Shown: positions 37,536 through 47,007, counted from the stretch's first letter. The stretch: 64,000 nt of DNA from Streptomyces flaveolus (GCF_014648815.1 NZ_BMRV01000004.1:124001-188000), one strand, 5' to 3'. The notes: generated from the letters alone by a model not told the origin. A program made the numbers and translations.

Positions 37536-38597
37536 GTGGGGGAACAGCAGGAGGCGTACCTGACCGGGTACGCCGAGATCCTCGCGCAGGTCGCCGGCAC
37601 GGGACGCCGGCTGAACCGCGACGAGCTGGAGGAGCGGCGGCGGCTCGGCGAACAGGCCGCGGAACAGGGCCACAGCCTGCGCACCCTCGTCCGGGGACAT
37701 CTGGAGGCCACGCGCGCCCGCTGGCCCGGCGAGGCGGGGAGCGCGGGCACGACCGACAGCGTGCTCGGCGCCGTCGGCCAGGCCGTCGACGCCTTCGCCG
37801 AGGGGTACGAACGCGCCCAGCGTCTCGCCGTACGGCAGGAGGAGGCCGCCAGGCGGGAGTTCATCGACGACCTGCTCTACGGGCGCAGCGACCTGGGGCG
37901 GCTCGCGGAGCGGGCGGAACGTTTCGGTCTGGTGCTGTCCCGGGCCCACGCCGTGGCGGTGGCGCAGGGGCCCGAGGCGTACGACGACACCGCCCCCGTC
38001 ACCCGGCTCGTGGAGACCGCGCTCATCTCCCGCTTCGGCGACCGGCGGATCCTGATCGCCACCAAGAACGGCCAGCTCATCTGCATCGCGCCCGGCGACC
38101 AGGACGACGTCCTCGCCTTCTTCGCCAAGCAGGCCTACGCCGCGACGGAAGGCAGCCGGGTGGCCATCGGCCGGCCCCGGACCGGCGCGGGCGGCGTGGT
38201 GCACAGCTACGAGGAGGCGCTGAGCACCCTCGAACTCGCCGCACGCCTGGAACTCGACGAGCCCGTGGTGCGCGCCGCCGACCTGCTGGTCTACCCGGTG
38301 CTCACCCGCGACCGGCAGGCCATGGCCGACCTCGTGCTGAGCGTGCTGGGCCCGCTGCGCGACGCCCGGGGCGGTGCCGAGCCGCTGCTGCGGACCCTGG
38401 AGGTGTACTTCGACGCCGGGTGCACCGCGGCCGAGGCCGCACGGCGCCTCGCGCTCAGCGTGCGGGCGCTGACCTACCGGCTGGACCGCATCCACCAGCT
38501 GACCGGGGCCGACCCCGCCGACCCCGTGCACCGCTACACCCTGCAGACCGCGGTCATCGGGGCCCGGCTGCTGGGCTGGCCCGCCGAGGAGATCTGA
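37536..38597 (+). CDS. PucR/CdaR-type transcriptional regulator
   Basis: Encodes 353 aa. The C-terminal PucR HTH_30 domain reads LLRTLEVYFDAGCTAAEAARRLALSVRALTYRLDRI in the family style, split by a short loop; the central part (~150-270) is the GGDEF-like CdaR domain with SYEEALSTLELAARL; the N-terminal ~120 residues are helical with charged heptads (ELEERRRLGEQAAEQG, RQEEAARREFIDDLL). Such regulators respond to small metabolites, but no target gene is obvious nearby. The GTG at 37536 follows GGGGAGGCGCGGA. Confidence 0.9.
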   Translation: MGEQQEAYLTGYAEILAQVAGTGRRLNRDELEERRRLGEQAAEQGHSLRTLVRGHLEATRARWPGEAGSAGTTDSVLGAVGQAVDAFAEGYERAQRLAVRQEEAARREFIDDLLYGRSDLGRLAERAERFGLVLSRAHAVAVAQGPEAYDDTAPVTRLVETALISRFGDRRILIATKNGQLICIAPGDQDDVLAFFAKQAYAATEGSRVAIGRPRTGAGGVVHSYEEALSTLELAARLELDEPVVRAADLLVYPVLTRDRQAMADLVLSVLGPLRDARGGAEPLLRTLEVYFDAGCTAAEAARRLALSVRALTYRLDRIHQLTGADPADPVHRYTLQTAVIGARLLGWPAEEI

Positions 38598-38783
38598 CCG
38601 GCGGCGACAGCCCGAAGACCAGCGACAGGGCGGGCAGCACGACCCCCGTGACACCCGGTCCGAGAGACCGGGCGCTGCGTGCCGTCCCCCTCCCGCCCGT
38701 CGCTGAGCTTCGGTGGAACGCATCCTCACACGGACGGTGACGGCCCGTCACTGCCGGGCCCCGGCAATCTTCGCGCGTCTTCC

Positions 38784-40796
38784 ATGCCGCCCTCGCGCTC
38801 TGGAACCGGTGGGGCCGCTCGGGCAGTCTCCTCCGGTGTGGTGAGCCTTCCGAACCAGGTTCCGCCGGGCGGTGCGCCCGGCGATGCGTCCGCGCACATG
38901 GTGGTGTGCGGCGACGACGGGCTGGCGCACCGGCTGGCGGCCGAACTGCGCGGGGTCTACGGCGAGCAGGTCACGCTCGTCGTCCCGCCCTCAGGGCGTC
39001 GGGTACGCCAGCCCGTGGTGGGCCGGGCCCGCGCGGCCTCGGCCGCACTCCTGGACCGCTTCAACGCGGCCGTCAACCGGACGGGCAACGGCGACGCGGG
39101 CGGCACCGGGCGGGAACTGGAGGCCGCCGAGCCGACCGAGGACGTCCTCGCGGAGGCCGGTGTGGACCGGGCCGCCGCACTCGCCCTCGTCTACGACGAC
39201 GACGAGACCAACATCCGGGCCGCCCTCACGGCCCGCCGGCTCAACCCGCGGCTGCGACTCGTGCTGCGCCTGTACAACCGGCGGCTCGGCCAGCACATCG
39301 AGGCGCTCCTCGACCAAAGTGCCGCGCTCGCGGCCGGCGGCGGGCGCCCCGCCGGACCGGACGGCGTCGAGGCCTCCACGACCGTGCTCTCCGACGCCGA
39401 CACGGCGGCGCCCGCCCTCGCGGCGACCGCGCTCGTCGGCACCAGCAAGGTCGTCCAGACGGACGGGCTGCTGCTGCGCGCGGTGGAACGGCAGCCGCCC
39501 CGCCCCGGTGAGGTCGCCGACCCCGGACTGTGCACGCTGGCCCTGCTGTCCGCGACGAGCAACGACCCGGCCGGTGCGGACGGTTCGGAGGGCAGCGGCG
39601 AGCAGGGGCCGCAGCTGCTGCCCGACGCGGCGGCGGTGGAGGCGGCCACCGGCCGCGGCACCGTCGTCCTGGAGCAGGTGTCGTACTCGGGGCCGTCGCT
39701 GCCCGCCGGGCGGGCCGGTGTGCCGCCGTTCGCCTCGCTGTTCTCGCGGCGGCTGCGGTGGTCGCTGGCCGGTCTGGCGGCCTGTGTGGTCGCGCTCGCC
39801 GTGGCACTCATGGTGGTCACCGGCGACCATCCCCTGCACGCGACGTACGTGACGCTGCTCGACCTCTTCGCCATCAACGAGCCCGCGCACAACGAGGACT
39901 CCGGGCGGCAGGTGCTGCAACTGCTGTCCGGTTTCGTCGGGTTACTGCTGCTGCCCGTGCTCCTGGCGGCCGTGCTGGAGGCCCTGGGGACCTTCCGCAG
40001 CGCCTCCACGCTGCGCAAGCCGCCGCGCGGGCTCGGCGGGCACGTCGTTCTGCTCGGTCTCGGCAAGATCGGCACACGGGTGCTGACCCGGCTGCGGGAG
40101 ATGGACATCCCCGTGGTGTGCGTCGAGGGCGACCCCGAGGCGCGCGGCATGGCGACCGCACGGCGGCTGCGGGTGCCGGTGGTGCTCGGGGACGTCACGC
40201 AGGAGGGCGTCCTGGAGGCGGCAAAGATCCACCGGGCGCACTCGCTGCTCGCGCTGACCAGCGTCGACACGACGAACCTGGAGGCGGTGCTCTACGGGCG
40301 GTCCGTGCGGCCCGACCTGCGGGTGGTGCTGCGCCTGTACGACGACGACTTCGCGACCGCGGTGTACCGCACCCTGCGGGGTGCGCATCCCGGGGCGCTG
40401 ACCCGCAGCCGCAGCGTGACCCATCTGGCCGCGCCGGCGTTCGCCGGGGCGATGATGGGGCGCCAGATCCTGGGGGCGATCCCCGTGGAGCGGCGGGTGC
40501 TGCTGTTCGCGGCGGTGCGGGTGGCGGGGCATCCGCAGCTGGAGGGGAAGACGGTCGGGGAGGCGTTCCGGGCGGGGGCGTGGCGGGTGCTGGCGCGGGA
40601 GGTCTCCGACGGGGGGCGGGACGGGGCGGGTGCCGGTGGCGGTGCCGGTGCGGAGGGGGGTCGGGAGTCGCGGTTGGTGTGGCAGATGCCCGAGACGTAT
40701 GTCCTGCGGGGTGAGGATCGGGTGGTGCTGGCGGCGACGCGGCGGGGGTTGGCCGAGTTGCTCGGGCGGCGGGCGCGGCAGCAGGCGGGGTTGTAG
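38784..40796 (+). CDS. double-RCK (TrkA-N) membrane protein, putative ion channel
   Basis: Encodes about 670 aa. Layout: an N-terminal RCK-like nucleotide-binding unit (MVVCGDDGLAHRLAAELRG ... AALALVYDDDETNIRAALTARRLNP), two membrane segments (about residues 325-347 and 378-402), then a canonical TrkA-N domain (HVVLLGLGKIGTRVLTRL, VVCVEGDPEARGMATARR) and a TrkA-C-like end. A Rossmann GxGxxG is present in the second unit (GLGKIG) and altered in the first (GDDGLA). The loop between the membrane segments, FAINEPAHNEDSGRQ, lacks a TVGYG potassium filter. The start is uncertain: ATG 38784, GTG 38838/38841 or later. Confidence 0.82.
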   Translation: MPPSRSGTGGAARAVSSGVVSLPNQVPPGGAPGDASAHMVVCGDDGLAHRLAAELRGVYGEQVTLVVPPSGRRVRQPVVGRARAASAALLDRFNAAVNRTGNGDAGGTGRELEAAEPTEDVLAEAGVDRAAALALVYDDDETNIRAALTARRLNPRLRLVLRLYNRRLGQHIEALLDQSAALAAGGGRPAGPDGVEASTTVLSDADTAAPALAATALVGTSKVVQTDGLLLRAVERQPPRPGEVADPGLCTLALLSATSNDPAGADGSEGSGEQGPQLLPDAAAVEAATGRGTVVLEQVSYSGPSLPAGRAGVPPFASLFSRRLRWSLAGLAACVVALAVALMVVTGDHPLHATYVTLLDLFAINEPAHNEDSGRQVLQLLSGFVGLLLLPVLLAAVLEALGTFRSASTLRKPPRGLGGHVVLLGLGKIGTRVLTRLREMDIPVVCVEGDPEARGMATARRLRVPVVLGDVTQEGVLEAAKIHRAHSLLALTSVDTTNLEAVLYGRSVRPDLRVVLRLYDDDFATAVYRTLRGAHPGALTRSRSVTHLAAPAFAGAMMGRQILGAIPVERRVLLFAAVRVAGHPQLEGKTVGEAFRAGAWRVLAREVSDGGRDGAGAGGGAGAEGGRESRLVWQMPETYVLRGEDRVVLAATRRGLAELLGRRARQQAGL

Positions 40797-40837
40797 GGGC
40801 GCCGCCCCCACAACCCCGCCAGGGGGCGCCGCCCCCT
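40796..40837. terminator. GC-rich double hairpin between convergent genes
   Basis: GGGGC-GCC-GCCCC at 40796-40808 and AGGGGGC-GCC-GCCCCCT at 40821-40837 are two related hairpins. They lie between the ends of the RCK gene and the convergent S9 peptidase gene. Such GGGGGCGCCGCCCCC elements are widespread between Streptomyces genes and can serve as terminators in both directions. Confidence 0.55.
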
Positions 40838-40876
40838 GACCCCCGGGCCGGCTCGGTCGGCCGAGGGGTCGGGGGA

Positions 40877-42724
40877 TCAGCCCTGCGGCAGGTGGCGTGC
40901 TGCGAAGTCCAGTTCCAGGGCTACCTGCTTGATGCGTTCGTCGACCACCAGGGAGCCGTGGCCCGCGTCGTAGCGGTAGACCTCGTGGACCGCGCCCCTC
41001 GCCTCCAGGCGCTCGACGTAGTTCTCGATCTGGCGGATCGGGCAGCGCGGGTCGTTGACCCCCGCGGAGATATACACCGGGGCCTTGACCCGGTCGACGT
41101 AGGTCAGGGGCGAGGACGCCTCGAAGCGGTCGGGGACCTCCTCGGGGGTGCCGCCGAGGAGCGTGCGGTCCAGGGCCTTCAGGCCCTCCATCTCGTCGTG
41201 GTACGCGGTGACGTAGTCGGCGACCGGGACGGCGGCGATGCCCAGGGCCCACGCCTCGGGCTGGGTGCCGAGGCCGAGGAGGGTGAGGTAGCCGCCCCAG
41301 GAGCCGCCGGTGAGGATCAGGCGGGCGGGGTCGGCGAGCCCGGAGGTGACCGCCCACTCGCGCACCGCCGCGATGTCCTCCAGCTCGATGAGACCGACCC
41401 GGTGCTTGAGGGCGTCGGTCCAGGCCCGGCCGTACCCCGTGGAGCCGCGGTAGTTGACGCGGACCACCGCGTACCCGTGGTCGACCCAGGCGGCCGGGCC
41501 CGCGGCGAAGGAGTCGCTGTCGTGCCAGGTCGGTCCGCCGTGGATGTCGAAGACCGTCGGGAGCGGTCCGGTCGCGCCCGCCGGCTTCTGCACCAGGGCG
41601 TGGACCCGGCCGCCGGGGCCCTCCACCCAGACGTCCTCCACCGGCACCGAGCCGGGCGACCTCATGCCGGGCGGGTCGAGCACCACCCGGCCGGTGGTGG
41701 AGCGCACCGCCGACGGCTCGGCCGCCGACGACCACAGGTACTCCACGCTGCCGTCGGGGCGGGCCGTCGCACCGGAGACGGTGCCCGCCGGGGTCTCGAT
41801 CTCCACCAGCTCGCGCCCGTCGAAGTCGTACCGGAACAGTTCGCTGCGGGCCTCGAAGCCGTGCACGATCAGCAGGCCGCTGCCGTCCGGGTACCACTCG
41901 GCGCTCACGTCACCGGGCAGCTCCAGCGCGAGGTCCGTCTGCTCGCCCGTCGCCACGTCCCACACCAGGGGCTCCCAGCGGCCCCGGCGCTGGTGCCCGA
42001 TGAGCAGGCGGGTGTCGCCGTCGACGGGGGCGAAGCCCAGCACCTCCAGGCCCAGCTCCTTCTCACCGCCGTCGGTGTCGTCGAGCTCGGCGACCGTCGT
42101 GCCGTCGGGGCGCAGGACGCGCAGCGCGGAGTGCATGGCGTCGCCGTGCTCGGTGTGCTCGATGGCGATCAGCGTGCGGTCGTGGGAGAGGTCGCCGACG
42201 CCCGCCGACTCGCGGTGGCGGTAGATCTCCACCGGGGCATCGCCCTCGTGCGCGAGGTGGATCGTCGTGCCGTCCTCGTCGGTCGAGCGGCCGATCACCG
42301 CCGTCCGCCCGTCCCGGCCGAGGGCGAGGCCCGCCGGGTAGGAGGGGTCGAGGCCCGGCACCGCGAGCTCGTCCTCGCCGCCCACGAAGGGCTGGCGGCG
42401 CCACACGCCGAACTCGTCGCCGTCCTTGTCGTCGAACCACCAGATCGACGCACCGTCCGGGGAGAGCACACCGTCCGTCGTGCCGTTGGGCCGGTTCGTG
42501 ACCTGTCGCTGCTCGCCGGTCGCGCGGTCCCAGGCGTACAGCTCGTACGTCCCCGTCGCGTTCGACACGAACAGGGAGCGGTCCGGCGCGTCCTCGGCCC
42601 AGTCGGGCAGGGAGACCCGCGGCGCGCGGAACCTCTTCTCCCAGTCCGGCATGCCCTCGCCCTGTCCCCGTACGCCCCGCGTGCCCTGCTGATCCGGTGA
42701 GACGGACCCGTTGCTCTCAGTCAT
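40877..42724 (-). CDS. S9 prolyl-oligopeptidase-family peptidase
   Basis: Encodes 615 aa. The N-terminal ~370 residues are a beta-propeller (repeated WDxATGEQ, SPDGASIWW, YPDGSGLLIVHG blades). The C-terminal alpha/beta hydrolase has the nucleophile Ser in GGSWGGY, Asp in AGVNDPR and His in DAGHGS. There is no signal peptide, so it is cytoplasmic and degrades oligopeptides or acylated peptides. The ATG at 42724 begins MTESNGSVSPDQQG; the frame extends 20 codons upstream into the divergent promoter region. It is divergent from the SURF1 gene. Confidence 0.92.
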   Translation of the reverse strand: MTESNGSVSPDQQGTRGVRGQGEGMPDWEKRFRAPRVSLPDWAEDAPDRSLFVSNATGTYELYAWDRATGEQRQVTNRPNGTTDGVLSPDGASIWWFDDKDGDEFGVWRRQPFVGGEDELAVPGLDPSYPAGLALGRDGRTAVIGRSTDEDGTTIHLAHEGDAPVEIYRHRESAGVGDLSHDRTLIAIEHTEHGDAMHSALRVLRPDGTTVAELDDTDGGEKELGLEVLGFAPVDGDTRLLIGHQRRGRWEPLVWDVATGEQTDLALELPGDVSAEWYPDGSGLLIVHGFEARSELFRYDFDGRELVEIETPAGTVSGATARPDGSVEYLWSSAAEPSAVRSTTGRVVLDPPGMRSPGSVPVEDVWVEGPGGRVHALVQKPAGATGPLPTVFDIHGGPTWHDSDSFAAGPAAWVDHGYAVVRVNYRGSTGYGRAWTDALKHRVGLIELEDIAAVREWAVTSGLADPARLILTGGSWGGYLTLLGLGTQPEAWALGIAAVPVADYVTAYHDEMEGLKALDRTLLGGTPEEVPDRFEASSPLTYVDRVKAPVYISAGVNDPRCPIRQIENYVERLEARGAVHEVYRYDAGHGSLVVDERIKQVALELDFAARHLPQG

Positions 42725-42844
42725 GGCCCCATAGTGCCTCGCCGCGCCGACAACGCGCAGATCAGATCCCCAGCCTGTGGACAACCTCGCTCATCCACAG
42801 CCCCGCGGGCGGTCCACCGGCACGCGCCCCGTACCGTGGAGGGC

Positions 42845-43675
42845 GTGTACCGGTTTCTGCTGACCCCCCGATGGTGGGGAATCAACGTCTTCGTCGTGCT
42901 CGCCATCCCGTTCTGCATCTTCATGGGGTCGTGGCAGCTGGGCCGGTTCGAGGACCGGGTGCAGGACCACAACAGCGCCACCACCCAGGCGGAGTCGGCC
43001 CGGCACGAGCCGGCCCGCCCGCTGGCCGAGCTGCTGCCCGTCGACAAGGCGACGGTCGGCAAGCAGACCACGGTGAGCGGCCGCTACGGCGAACAGCTGC
43101 TCGTGCCCGAGCGGAAGCTGGACGACCGGCAGGGCTACTACGTCCTCACGCTGCTGCGCACCGACACCGGCCGGGCGCTGCCCGTCGTACGGGGCTGGCT
43201 GCCCGGCGACCCCGACCCGGCGAAGGTTCCGGCCCCGCCCGCCGGCGAGGTCACCGTCACCGGCGCGCTCCAGGCGTCCGAGACGCCCGGCGACAACGGC
43301 GTCAGCTCCCGCTCCGGATGGCCGCAGGGCCAGACCGGCGCGATCAGCGCGGCGTCGCTGGTGAACCTCGTGCCGTACGACGTGTACGACGCGTGGGTCA
43401 CGCTCAACACGGGCGCCTCCGGGATGCGGGCCGTGCCGGTGAGCGCGCCGCAGGACACCGGCCTGGACCTGAAGGCGTTCCAGAACCTCGGTTACACGGC
43501 CGAGTGGTTCGCCTTCGTCGGCTTCGTCGTCTTCATGTGGTTCCGGCTGCTGCGCCGGGAGGCGGAGCTCGCCCGGGACGCGGAGCTGGGCCTGGTCCCG
43601 GAGGGGAACGAGGGCGAGGACGTCACCGACGCCGAGGCCGGGCAGGAGTCCCGGCCCAGCCCGACCGGCGTCTGA
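42845..43675 (+). CDS. SURF1-family cytochrome oxidase assembly protein
   Basis: Encodes 276 aa. Two membrane segments lie near the ends: WWGINVFVVLAIPFCIFMGSW with the GSWQLGR motif typical of SURF1, and WFAFVGFVVFMWFRLLRRE. The periplasmic domain between holds VRGWLPG. SURF1 helps insert heme a into cytochrome c oxidase. The GTG at 42845 has GGAGG only 2-3 nt upstream, and TACCGT at 42831-42836 could be a -10 box for a nearly leaderless mRNA. A GTG three codons earlier is the alternative start. Tail residues are acidic. Confidence 0.9.
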   Translation: MYRFLLTPRWWGINVFVVLAIPFCIFMGSWQLGRFEDRVQDHNSATTQAESARHEPARPLAELLPVDKATVGKQTTVSGRYGEQLLVPERKLDDRQGYYVLTLLRTDTGRALPVVRGWLPGDPDPAKVPAPPAGEVTVTGALQASETPGDNGVSSRSGWPQGQTGAISAASLVNLVPYDVYDAWVTLNTGASGMRAVPVSAPQDTGLDLKAFQNLGYTAEWFAFVGFVVFMWFRLLRREAELARDAELGLVPEGNEGEDVTDAEAGQESRPSPTGV

Positions 43676-43726
43676 GCACGGCGCACCCGGCACCGCCCGA
43701 GCGTCTGCCGCCGGCCGGTCCCCCGG

Positions 43727-44884
43727 TCACGTCCCGGCCAGCACTCCCGTCCAGTACACGGTCCCGGCGCACGCGTTGGGCACCGTGACCGCGGCCGATC
43801 CCGAGCCCCCCTCCGGGGTGTACGAGACCGTCACGCTGCCGTCGGCCGGACCCTCCTCGGTGACCAGCTGCGTCGTGGTGCCGGTGTCACCGCCCGTGGA
43901 GGTGCCGGCGGTGGCGGTCGGCTCCTCGGTGGGCGACGGGTCGGGCGTGGGCTCGCCCGTGCCGCCCCCCGTGGTGCCGCCGGTGGTCGGACAGGTCTCC
44001 GAGGGCACCCAGGCGAACTGCACCTCGTAGGAGGCGCCGGACGCCAGCGTCAGCGAGGCCGACTCCAGCGACGGGTCGGGCAGCGCGGCCGCGGCGTCAC
44101 CGGCGGCGTGCCGTGCCGTGCCGATCTTGGCCGGGTCCGCCGCGCCCTGCGGGGTGGCGGCCACGCTGCCGGGGCCGGCGACGGTACAGCTGTCCGAGGA
44201 GACGTTGGTGACGCGGAAGGAGCCGTAGACGGCGCCCGCCGAGTCGGGGCCCGCGCTGTTCGCGACGGCCGGGCCGAGCTGCTGCGTCATGCACAGCGGG
44301 AGGTCGGCGGGGCTGCTGGCGGAGGGTCCGACGCCGGTGGCCGACCCCGTGGCGGAGCCGGTCGCCTCGTCCGTCGGCTTCTCCTCCGGGTCGGACTTCT
44401 CCTCGTCCTCGGGCTTCCCGGAGGAGCCGGTGATGCCGCTCTGGCCGCCGGCCGGGTCCTTGCCCTGGCTGGTGCCGCCCTGCGCCTGCGAGGCGTTGCC
44501 CGCCACGGACGGGTCGGCGCCGGGGCCGGTGGAGTTGGACACGTGGACGAGGGCGGGGACCGCCGTGCCGATGAACAGGGCGGCGGCCGCCATGCCGACG
44601 ACGGCCTGGCGTTTGCGGGCCCGCCGGGCCGGTACCGCCCGGCGGAGGTGGTCCAGGGTGCCGTCGCTCGGCTCCATGTCCCGCACGGCGCTGTGCAGCA
44701 TCCTGCGCAGCGCCAGCTCGTCGGGGGCGAGCCCGGCGGGCCCCTGAGTGTCGGGGCCCTGGTCGGCGGGGCCGTGGTTCACAGTTCCGTTCCCAGCGTG
44801 CGTGTGCTTCGGATCTTGCCCGGTCGGCTCGGCCGGCTCGTGACCCTCGTGGGCGTCACGCCGTGCCTCGTTGCCGTCGCTCAT
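43727..44884 (-). CDS. membrane-anchored partner of sigma factor (DUF4232-like ectodomain)
   Basis: Encodes 385 aa. Cytoplasmic residues 1-95 (acidic/His-rich, then LALRRMLHSAVRDMEPSDGTL and a basic RARKRQ) precede one membrane segment (~98-115). A long Gly/Ser/Glu/Thr linker follows, then a beta domain with LPLCMTQQLG, VYGSFRVTNVSSDSCTVAGPG and VPNACAGTVYWTG, like DUF4232; the Cys may form disulfides. It overlaps the sigma factor gene by ATGA, so it is a plausible anti-sigma or sensor partner. The zinc-binding HxxxCxxC of ZAS anti-sigmas is absent, so another binding mode is needed. Confidence 0.8.
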   Translation of the reverse strand: MSDGNEARRDAHEGHEPAEPTGQDPKHTHAGNGTVNHGPADQGPDTQGPAGLAPDELALRRMLHSAVRDMEPSDGTLDHLRRAVPARRARKRQAVVGMAAAALFIGTAVPALVHVSNSTGPGADPSVAGNASQAQGGTSQGKDPAGGQSGITGSSGKPEDEEKSDPEEKPTDEATGSATGSATGVGPSASSPADLPLCMTQQLGPAVANSAGPDSAGAVYGSFRVTNVSSDSCTVAGPGSVAATPQGAADPAKIGTARHAAGDAAAALPDPSLESASLTLASGASYEVQFAWVPSETCPTTGGTTGGGTGEPTPDPSPTEEPTATAGTSTGGDTGTTTQLVTEEGPADGSVTVSYTPEGGSGSAAVTVPNACAGTVYWTGVLAGT

Positions 44885-45555
44885 GCCGGCGCCTCCATGG
44901 CCACCCTGAGCGCCGCGATACCGCGCGATCCGTACGCCTTCACCGAGCCCAGCGATATTCCGAGCGTCTCGGCGACCTGTGCCTCGGTCATGTCCGCGAA
45001 GTAGCGCAGGACCAGGACCTCGCGCTGGCGGCGCTGCAGTCCCTTCATCGCCTTGATCAGGGAGTCGCGCTCCAGCAGGTCGTAGGCGCCCTCCTCCGCG
45101 CTCGCCATGTCCGGCATGGGCTTCGAGAGCAGCTTGAGGCCGAGGATGCGGCGGCGCAGTGCCGAACGCGAGAGGTTGACGACGGTCTGCCGCAGGTAGG
45201 CCAGCGTCTTCTCCGGGTCGCGCACGCGTTTGCGCGCCGAGTGGACGCGGATGAAGGCCTCCTGGACGACGTCCTCGCAGGAGGCGGTGTCGTCGAGGAG
45301 GAGGGCGGCGAGACCGAGCAGCGACCGGTAGTGGGCGCGGTAGGTCTCGGTGAGGTGGTCGACGGTGGTGCCCGCCGCCACGACGTCATCGGCGCCGTCA
45401 CGCTGATTCGATATGCGGGCCGGCCGCGCTGCGGGCATCGGCGCGATCACCGGCATGCCACCGGCCGCGCCGGCCACCCGGGGACGGACGGGCCGGACGG
45501 GAGCCCGCACTGCGGGGCCACGCGGTGTCGCGGTGAATTCGAGTACCTCTGCCAC
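44881..45555 (-). CDS. ECF-like (SigE/SigM-type) RNA polymerase sigma factor
   Basis: Encodes about 224 aa. Region 2: AHYRSLLGLAALLLDDTASCEDVVQEAFIRVH in family style, followed by KTLAYLRQTVVNLSRSALRRR. Region 4: LQRRQREVLVLRYFADMTEAQVAETLGISLGSVKAY. The first ~65 residues form a Pro/Ala/Val-rich extension without family similarity, so a later start is possible; I took the GTG at 45555. Its stop overlaps the start of the membrane partner gene by ATGA. S. coelicolor has, from memory, the same sigma gene immediately before asd-ask. Confidence 0.9.
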   Translation of the reverse strand: MAEVLEFTATPRGPAVRAPVRPVRPRVAGAAGGMPVIAPMPAARPARISNQRDGADDVVAAGTTVDHLTETYRAHYRSLLGLAALLLDDTASCEDVVQEAFIRVHSARKRVRDPEKTLAYLRQTVVNLSRSALRRRILGLKLLSKPMPDMASAEEGAYDLLERDSLIKAMKGLQRRQREVLVLRYFADMTEAQVAETLGISLGSVKAYGSRGIAALRVAMEAPA

Positions 45556-45930
45556 GCCAGTTGGACACGTCCGACCCCCTGAGGGTTGTACGTGCCGGGC
45601 GTCACGTTCCCGCGTCTGCCGGGCAGCCAACCGACCGACGGTGCGTCATAGGCCCTCATTGTCCCGCTCTTCCCCTATGTCCCATGTGAACGAGCGTCCC
45701 CACGCCCGCCCTCGGCGTCCCCGCGCCGATCCACGCGCCCCGCACCCTGAATGGGTGACCGCAAAGACGCTCCCCGCCCTCCGCACGGTTGCGGAGGGCG
45801 GGGAGGAAATCCTCTGATGCCACAGGTGCCGGTTACAAGTAGTCCGGACCTACTTCCGGATCACATCTCGTTCATGGATCCTACAAACGAACCCCACAGC
45901 TGCCAGGGCTTTTTGGCCCCGCCGGCCCGT
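45556..45930. other. region between sigma gene and asd
   Basis: A 375-bp space. It holds the sigma-factor promoter (45560-45760), the asd-ask terminator hairpin at 45770-45805, and an imperfect palindrome AAGTAGTCCGGACCTACTT at 45837-45855 in what should be the 3' untranslated part of the asd mRNA. No convincing small gene is seen. Confidence 0.5.
45770..45805. terminator. terminator of ask-asd operon
   Basis: CTCCCCGCCCTCCGCA at 45770-45785 pairs perfectly with TGCGGAGGGCGGGGAG at 45790-45805 around a 4-nt loop. It lies 125 nt beyond the asd stop, on the leftward transcript. Confidence 0.8.
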
Positions 45931-47007
45931 TCAGCCGAGCTCGGCCGCCACCAGCTCCGCGATCTGCGCGGTGTTCAGCGCGGCGCCCTTGCGCAGGTTG
46001 TCGCCGCACACGAAGAGTTCGAGGGCCGTCGGGTCGTCCAGGGCCCGCCGCACCCGGCCGACCCAGGTCGGGTCGGTGCCGACCACGTCGGCGGGGGTGG
46101 GGAACTCACCGGCGGCCGGGTTGTCGAAGAGGACGACGCCGGGCGCGGTGGCCAGGATCTCCCGCGCCTTGTCGACGGTGACCTCGCCCTCGAAGCGGGC
46201 GTGGACGGTCAGGGAGTGCGTGGTGACCACGGGGACCCGTACACACGTCACCGCCACCGGCAGCTGCGGCAGTCCGAGGATCTTGCGGGACTCGTCCCGC
46301 ACCTTCATCTCCTCCGACGACCAGCCGTCCTCGCGCAGCGAACCGGCCCACGGTACGACGTTCAGCGCGACCGGCTCCGGGAACGGCCCGGTGTCGTCGC
46401 CGACGGCCCGCCGCACGTCGCCGGGGTGGGTCCCCAGCTCGGTCCCGGCCACCAGCGACAGCTGCCGGCGCAGCGTGTCCACGCCGTCCCGCCCGGCCCC
46501 GCTCACCGCCTGGTACGAGGAGACGACCAGCTCGCGCAGCCCGAACTCGGCGTGCAGCGCGCCCAGCGCCACGATCATGGACAGCGTTGTGCAGTTGGGG
46601 TTGGCGACGATGCCGCGCGGCCGCATCCGCAGGGCGTGCGGATTGACCTCGGGCACGACGAGGGGCACGTCCGGGTCCATCCGGAACGCGCCCGAGTTGT
46701 CGACCACCACCACGCCCTTGGCGGCGGCGACCGGCGCCCACTGGGCGGCGACCTCGTCGGGTACGTCGAACATGGCGACGTCGACCCCGTCGAAGGCCTC
46801 CTCGGTGAGGGCCAGGACCTCGACCTCCTCACCGCGCACGGCCAGTTTGCGGCCGGCCGAGCGGGGCGAGGCGATCAGACGGATCTCGCCCCAGATGTCC
46901 GCATGCTGGGACAGGATCTGGAGCATCACCGAACCGACGGCGCCGGTCGCTCCGACGACGGCCAGGGTCGGCCGTCCGGTGCGCCCGGCGCCTTGGATGT
47001 CGGACAT
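45931..47007 (-). CDS. asd: aspartate-semialdehyde dehydrogenase
   Basis: Encodes 358 aa. It reduces beta-aspartyl phosphate to the semialdehyde, the step after aspartokinase in Lys/Thr/Met/DAP synthesis. The NADP-binding motif [13 protein letters not shown] is at the N-terminus, the catalytic Cys in NPNCTTLSM, and GRDGVDTL plus VPVVTTHSL carry the substrate Arg/His. The ATG at 47007 overlaps the stop of ask by one base (TGATG). The product therefore follows aspartokinase on the same mRNA. A second asd may exist elsewhere in streptomycetes. Confidence 0.96.
   Translation of the reverse strand: MSDIQGAGRTGRPTLAVVGATGAVGSVMLQILSQHADIWGEIRLIASPRSAGRKLAVRGEEVEVLALTEEAFDGVDVAMFDVPDEVAAQWAPVAAAKGVVVVDNSGAFRMDPDVPLVVPEVNPHALRMRPRGIVANPNCTTLSMIVALGALHAEFGLRELVVSSYQAVSGAGRDGVDTLRRQLSLVAGTELGTHPGDVRRAVGDDTGPFPEPVALNVVPWAGSLREDGWSSEEMKVRDESRKILGLPQLPVAVTCVRVPVVTTHSLTVHARFEGEVTVDKAREILATAPGVVLFDNPAAGEFPTPADVVGTDPTWVGRVRRALDDPTALELFVCGDNLRKGAALNTAQIAELVAAELG

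Noticed and set aside
45170..45401. Separate small genes within the sigma factor gene in other frames
   Set aside because: Products are Ser/Arg/Thr-rich shadows with no start signals.
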